A stretch of 64,000 nt of DNA from Micromonospora echinospora. Lineage in GTDB: Bacteria; Actinomycetota; Actinomycetes; Mycobacteriales; Micromonosporaceae. Below are positions 61,353 through 64,000 of the stretch, in pieces. Every line of letters begins with the position of its first letter. The stretch's first letter is position 1. Both the position numbers and the translations under genes were made by a program. The DNA is taken from NCBI RefSeq assembly GCF_014203425.1, contig NZ_JACHJC010000001.1, positions 6,465,501 through 6,529,500 of the forward strand, read 5' to 3'. Below the pieces are notes generated by a model. The model was given only the letters and a program-made list of their open reading frames with translations, did not search any database and had not been told where the DNA came from.

Positions 61353-61388
61353 TCCGCACGCTCCGGCCGGGTCGTCGGAGCGTGCGGA
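61353..61388 (+). terminator. Hairpin terminator after the GH43 gene
   Basis: Perfect 13-bp arms TCCGCACGCTCCG (61353-61365) and CGGAGCGTGCGGA (61376-61388), 10-base loop, 12 bp after the stop. Confidence 0.88.
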
Positions 61389-61473
61389 GCGACCGCGGGT
61401 GTCGATTTCGGCACACCTGGGTACTTCCTTCCTGTCATGCGCGGCCTCCGCGCCTGGATCAGGAGGTGCCATC

Positions 61474-62376
61474 GTGAATATCTTGTCCCGCCGGAACCCT
61501 CCGGCGACCAGTACCGATACCAACGGCGACGGCGTGGTCGACGAGCGCGACCGGACTGCCGAGCAGCCGGCCGACCGGCCCGTGGTCACCGACCGCGACG
61601 AGGAGCGGACCACGTACCGCAGCGCCGCCACCGCCACCGACGACGAGCGCGACCGGGAGGCGGCGACCGGCCGGGACGCACGCGACCTCGGCGCCGCCAC
61701 CACCGACGGCCGGACGGCGACGACCGACGGCCGGACCGTGGCGGCCGACGACGAGCGGGACGCGGAGGCGCGGCGGCGGGCCGCGGACCGGGGCGCGGCG
61801 GCGCGTGCGGTCACCGGCCGCCGGACCGACGCCGACACGCGGACCGTTCCGGTGACCGACGCGCGGACTGCCGGCGCGGCGCCCGCCGTCGAGCGCACCA
61901 CCGACCTGGACCGCGACGGCCGTGCCGACCGTACCGACCTGGACCGCGACGGCCGCCCGGACCGCACCGACCTGGACCGGGACGGCCGCCCCGACGGTAC
62001 GGACACCGACGGCGACGGCCGGGTGGACCGGCCGGAGCCGTACACCACGAAGCGTCCCCGGGCCAGCCTGCTCGCCACGCTCGGCCTGATCGTGTCGGTG
62101 GTCGGCGCGCTGTTCGTGCTCTCCGGCACGCTCGCCGGGTACGGCATCGGCGTCGGCGCGGCCGGCGCCGTGTTGGCGGTGCTGGGCCTGATCGCCACCC
62201 GTCGCCGGCACGTGGCGGGCAAGACCGACGCGCTGATCGGCATCGTGGTCGGCCTGGCCGCTGTGGTGCTCGGCATCGTGGCGATGACCGGCCAGTTCGA
62301 CTGGCCGACCACCGACGGCGACTGGGTGGGCCGCTTCCGCGAGTGGCTTGACTCACAGTTTGGCAGCTGGTTCTGA
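61474..62376 (+). CDS. Membrane protein with long Asp/Arg-rich DxDxDG repeats
   Basis: 300 aa from GTG 61474 with AGGAGG. Residues 1-195 are highly charged and disordered; they include DTNGDGVVDERD near 16 and three 11-residue repeats of DLDRDGRxDRT, ending DTDGDGRVDRPEP, which look like calcium-binding thrombospondin-3 or dockerin loops. Three hydrophobic segments follow (about 205-225, 228-246, 254-275) and a short amphipathic end. No signal peptide, so the charged region may be cytoplasmic. No family recognised for the whole; function unknown. Confidence 0.8.
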   Translation: MNILSRRNPPATSTDTNGDGVVDERDRTAEQPADRPVVTDRDEERTTYRSAATATDDERDREAATGRDARDLGAATTDGRTATTDGRTVAADDERDAEARRRAADRGAAARAVTGRRTDADTRTVPVTDARTAGAAPAVERTTDLDRDGRADRTDLDRDGRPDRTDLDRDGRPDGTDTDGDGRVDRPEPYTTKRPRASLLATLGLIVSVVGALFVLSGTLAGYGIGVGAAGAVLAVLGLIATRRRHVAGKTDALIGIVVGLAAVVLGIVAMTGQFDWPTTDGDWVGRFREWLDSQFGSWF

Positions 62377-62453
62377 CGGGCACAGTCCCGATCGCCGGCA
62401 GGGCCGGCGAGCCCGATCAGTTCTGGTGGTTCACCGGACGGGCAACACCTCTT

Positions 62454-62482
62454 TCGGGGGCGGCGGTTCGCCGCCCCCGAAG
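62454..62482 (+). terminator. Hairpin terminator after the Asp-rich membrane protein gene
   Basis: Perfect 13-bp arms TTCGGGGGCGGCG (62454-62466) and CGCCGCCCCCGAA (62470-62482) with loop GTT. Confidence 0.88.
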
Positions 62483-62498
62483 TGTGTCCGGCGTCGGC

Positions 62499-62554
62499 GC
62501 AATGATCGTTCGCTGCTGAGCGCTTCAACGCAACGATTCGCTGCCGAACGCAAC
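62499..62554. promoter_or_regulatory. Spaced CGCAA repeats upstream of ddaH-rocD
   Basis: CGCAA occurs at 62499-62503, 62530-62534 and 62550-62554 (spacings 31 and 20, near three and two helical turns), with TTCGCTGC directly repeated at 62510 and 62538. The cluster ends about 100 bp before the ddaH start. Multiple phased half sites suit an Lrp/AsnC- or ArgR-like regulator. Confidence 0.5.
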
Positions 62555-62656
62555 TTCTCGCGGTGGATATCGTCTACCTGGGCCGCATAACGTTGGACCA
62601 CGGCGCCAGCCCGTGGGCCGACGGTGGCCGGGCGCGCCCGACCCTGGGAGCACGAC

Positions 62657-63478
62657 ATGACGATGGACGCCATCCGCCAGCGCTTTTTGATGTGCCGGCC
62701 GACGTACTTCGCCGTCGACTACGCGATCAACCCGTGGATGGACCCGACCGCCCCGGTCGACGCCGACCTGGCGATCCGGCAGTGGGAGCAGCTTTGCCGC
62801 ACGTACCTCGACCTGGGCCACGAGGTCGAGCTGATCGAGCCGGTCGCCGGCCTGCCGGACATGGTCTTCGCCGCGAACGGCGGCACCGTGATCGACGACA
62901 AGGCCATGGCGGTGCAGTTCCGCGACCCGCAGCGCGCCGACGAGGCGCCCGCGTACCGGGCCTGGTTCGAGGCCGCCGGCTTCGAGATGTACGACCCGAA
63001 GCACGTCAACGAGGGCGAGGGCGACGTCCTGCTGGCCGGTGACCACCTGCTCGCCGGCACCGGGTTCCGCACCGCGCACGCCTCGCACGCACAGCTCCAG
63101 GAGACCTTCGGCTACCCGGTGGTGACCATGCAGCTGGTGGACCCCCGCTTCTATCACCTGGACACCGCGCTCACCGTGCTCGACGAGCGCACCGTGGCGT
63201 ACCTGCCGGAGGCGTTCTCCCCCGGCAGCCGGGCGGTGCTGCGCCGGCTGTTCCCGGACGCCATCCACGCCACCATGGCCGACGCCGAGGTGCTGGGGCT
63301 GAACGCGGTCAGCGACGGCCGGCACGTGGTGCTGCCCGCGCAGGCCACCGACCTCGCCGCGAAGCTGCGCGACCGGGGCTACGAGACCATCGGCATCGAC
63401 CTGTCCGAGCTGCGCAAGGCCGGCGGCGGACCGAAGTGCTGCACGTTGCGACTCCGTCAGGGAAAGGCGAGCAAGTGA
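62657..63478 (+). CDS. ddaH: Dimethylargininase-like amidinohydrolase
   Basis: 273 aa of the guanidino-group-modifying (arginine deiminase) fold: [16 protein letters not shown] (about 70-85), [26 protein letters not shown] with the catalytic His region, and a C-terminal [11 protein letters not shown] whose Cys261 or Cys262 is the nucleophile. DDAH releases citrulline and dimethylamine from methylated arginine; members beside rocD may act on arginine itself. ATG 62657 follows GGGAG. It overlaps rocD by 4 bp (GTGA), a tight pair for arginine to glutamate catabolism. Confidence 0.9.
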   Translation: MTMDAIRQRFLMCRPTYFAVDYAINPWMDPTAPVDADLAIRQWEQLCRTYLDLGHEVELIEPVAGLPDMVFAANGGTVIDDKAMAVQFRDPQRADEAPAYRAWFEAAGFEMYDPKHVNEGEGDVLLAGDHLLAGTGFRTAHASHAQLQETFGYPVVTMQLVDPRFYHLDTALTVLDERTVAYLPEAFSPGSRAVLRRLFPDAIHATMADAEVLGLNAVSDGRHVVLPAQATDLAAKLRDRGYETIGIDLSELRKAGGGPKCCTLRLRQGKASK

Positions 63479-64000
63479 TCATCGACGACATGCTGCGGAC
63501 TCCGTCCGCGGTCCGGGACGCGGAGCGTCACACGGCGCACAACTACCACCCGCTGCCCGTGGTGATCTCGTCGGCCGAGGGCGCCTGGCTGACCGACGTG
63601 GACGGCCGCCGCTACCTGGACTGCCTGGCGGGATACTCGGCGCTGAACTTCGGCCATCGGCACCCGAAGCTGATCGAGGCCGCCCACGCGCAGCTCGACC
63701 GGCTCACGCTCACCAGCCGGGCGTTCATCCACGACCAGTTCGCCGACTTCTGCCGGGAGCTGGCCGCGCTCTGCGGCAAGGACCTGGTGCTGCCGATGAA
63801 CACCGGCGCCGAGGCGGTGGAGACCGGCATCAAGGTCGCCCGCAAGTGGGGCTACCAGGTCAAGGGCGTCACGCCGGGCCAGGCCAACATCGTGGTGGCG
63901 GAGGGCAACTTCCACGGTCGTACGACCACCATCGTCAGCTTCTCCACCGACGAGGACGCGCGCGCCGACTTCGGGCCGTACACCCCGGGTTTCACAGTGG
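63475..64000 (+). CDS. rocD: Ornithine aminotransferase (partial, cut at window end)
   Basis: First 175 codons of a class III PLP aminotransferase: [58 protein letters not shown] and [14 protein letters not shown]. This set is that of ornithine delta-aminotransferase, which turns ornithine into glutamate semialdehyde. The PLP lysine lies beyond the window. GTG start overlaps the ddaH stop, with GGAAAGG upstream. Confidence 0.93.
   Translation, partial: MIIDDMLRTPSAVRDAERHTAHNYHPLPVVISSAEGAWLTDVDGRRYLDCLAGYSALNFGHRHPKLIEAAHAQLDRLTLTSRAFIHDQFADFCRELAALCGKDLVLPMNTGAEAVETGIKVARKWGYQVKGVTPGQANIVVAEGNFHGRTTTIVSFSTDEDARADFGPYTPGFTV

Overview
The window is about 72% GC chromosomal DNA with GTG and TTG starts, from an actinomycete. 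The argS-lysA-hom-thrC...thrB-rho...rpmE-prfA-prmC-tsaC order, an Arg/Asn/Asp-rich Rho, secreted CBM2-type polysaccharide hydrolases and the style of the dispersed intergenic repeats point to the Micromonosporaceae, most probably Micromonospora. This is inferred from content; no 16S or other marker is present.

Layout. 0-24.3 kb is mostly leftward housekeeping: a cut-off low-Mr phosphatase, tsaC and prmC (with an opposing GGDEF gene), prfA, rpmE, a large secreted glycosidase/phosphoesterase, rho, thrB, then an MFS-deacetylase-RND block, a 1.1 kb repeat field, thrC, hom, lysA and argS. 24.4-27.4 kb holds a DUF3105/DUF305 pair, a second repeat patch, an IS630-transposase-derived gene without its catalytic core, and tRNA-Arg(CCG). 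27.5-31.9 kb has a LuxR-type regulator, an oxalate-decarboxylase-like bicupin with a small membrane protein, and a divergent DUF1275 gene. 31.9-40.5 kb is accessory in style: stand-alone LigD polymerase domain, HxlR, FAD monooxygenase with divergent PadR, TetR-MMPL, an erythromycin-esterase homologue, DUF2795 and an Erm methyltransferase. 40.8-46.5 kb carries an oxidoreductase, membrane proteins, an SDR, a trehalose-synthase-like GH13, DUF1349 and DedA. 46.5-53.7 kb has a chitinase, a GH16 glucanase, a YidC paralogue with DUF6412, a carboxylate-amine ligase and a CoA-disulfide-reductase-type flavoprotein. 53.7-64 kb has a WGR/beta-propeller protein, an LPXTG protein, an APH(6)-like kinase, Nei, a CBM2 protein coupled to a GH43, an Asp-rich repeat membrane protein, and the ddaH-rocD arginine/ornithine genes, the last one cut by the window edge.

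How it fits together. The leftward core makes translation and transcription-termination factors and the aspartate-family amino acids. Secreted hydrolases (GH18, GH16, GH43) suit a soil or plant-litter decomposer. Most accessory genes sit beside their own regulator, and operator-like palindromes are visible for PadR, TetR, the bicupin/DUF1275 pair and the GH16 gene.

The most unusual feature is not a gene. An 81-bp inverted-repeat element with CTTGATC...GATCAAG ends and internal near-palindromic cores (type CCACCTCGSCGAGGTGG) is present in five copies of identical length in three intergenic regions. In one of them its right half continues into a six-unit tandem array of 41-43 bp. Two other small dispersed repeat families are also present.
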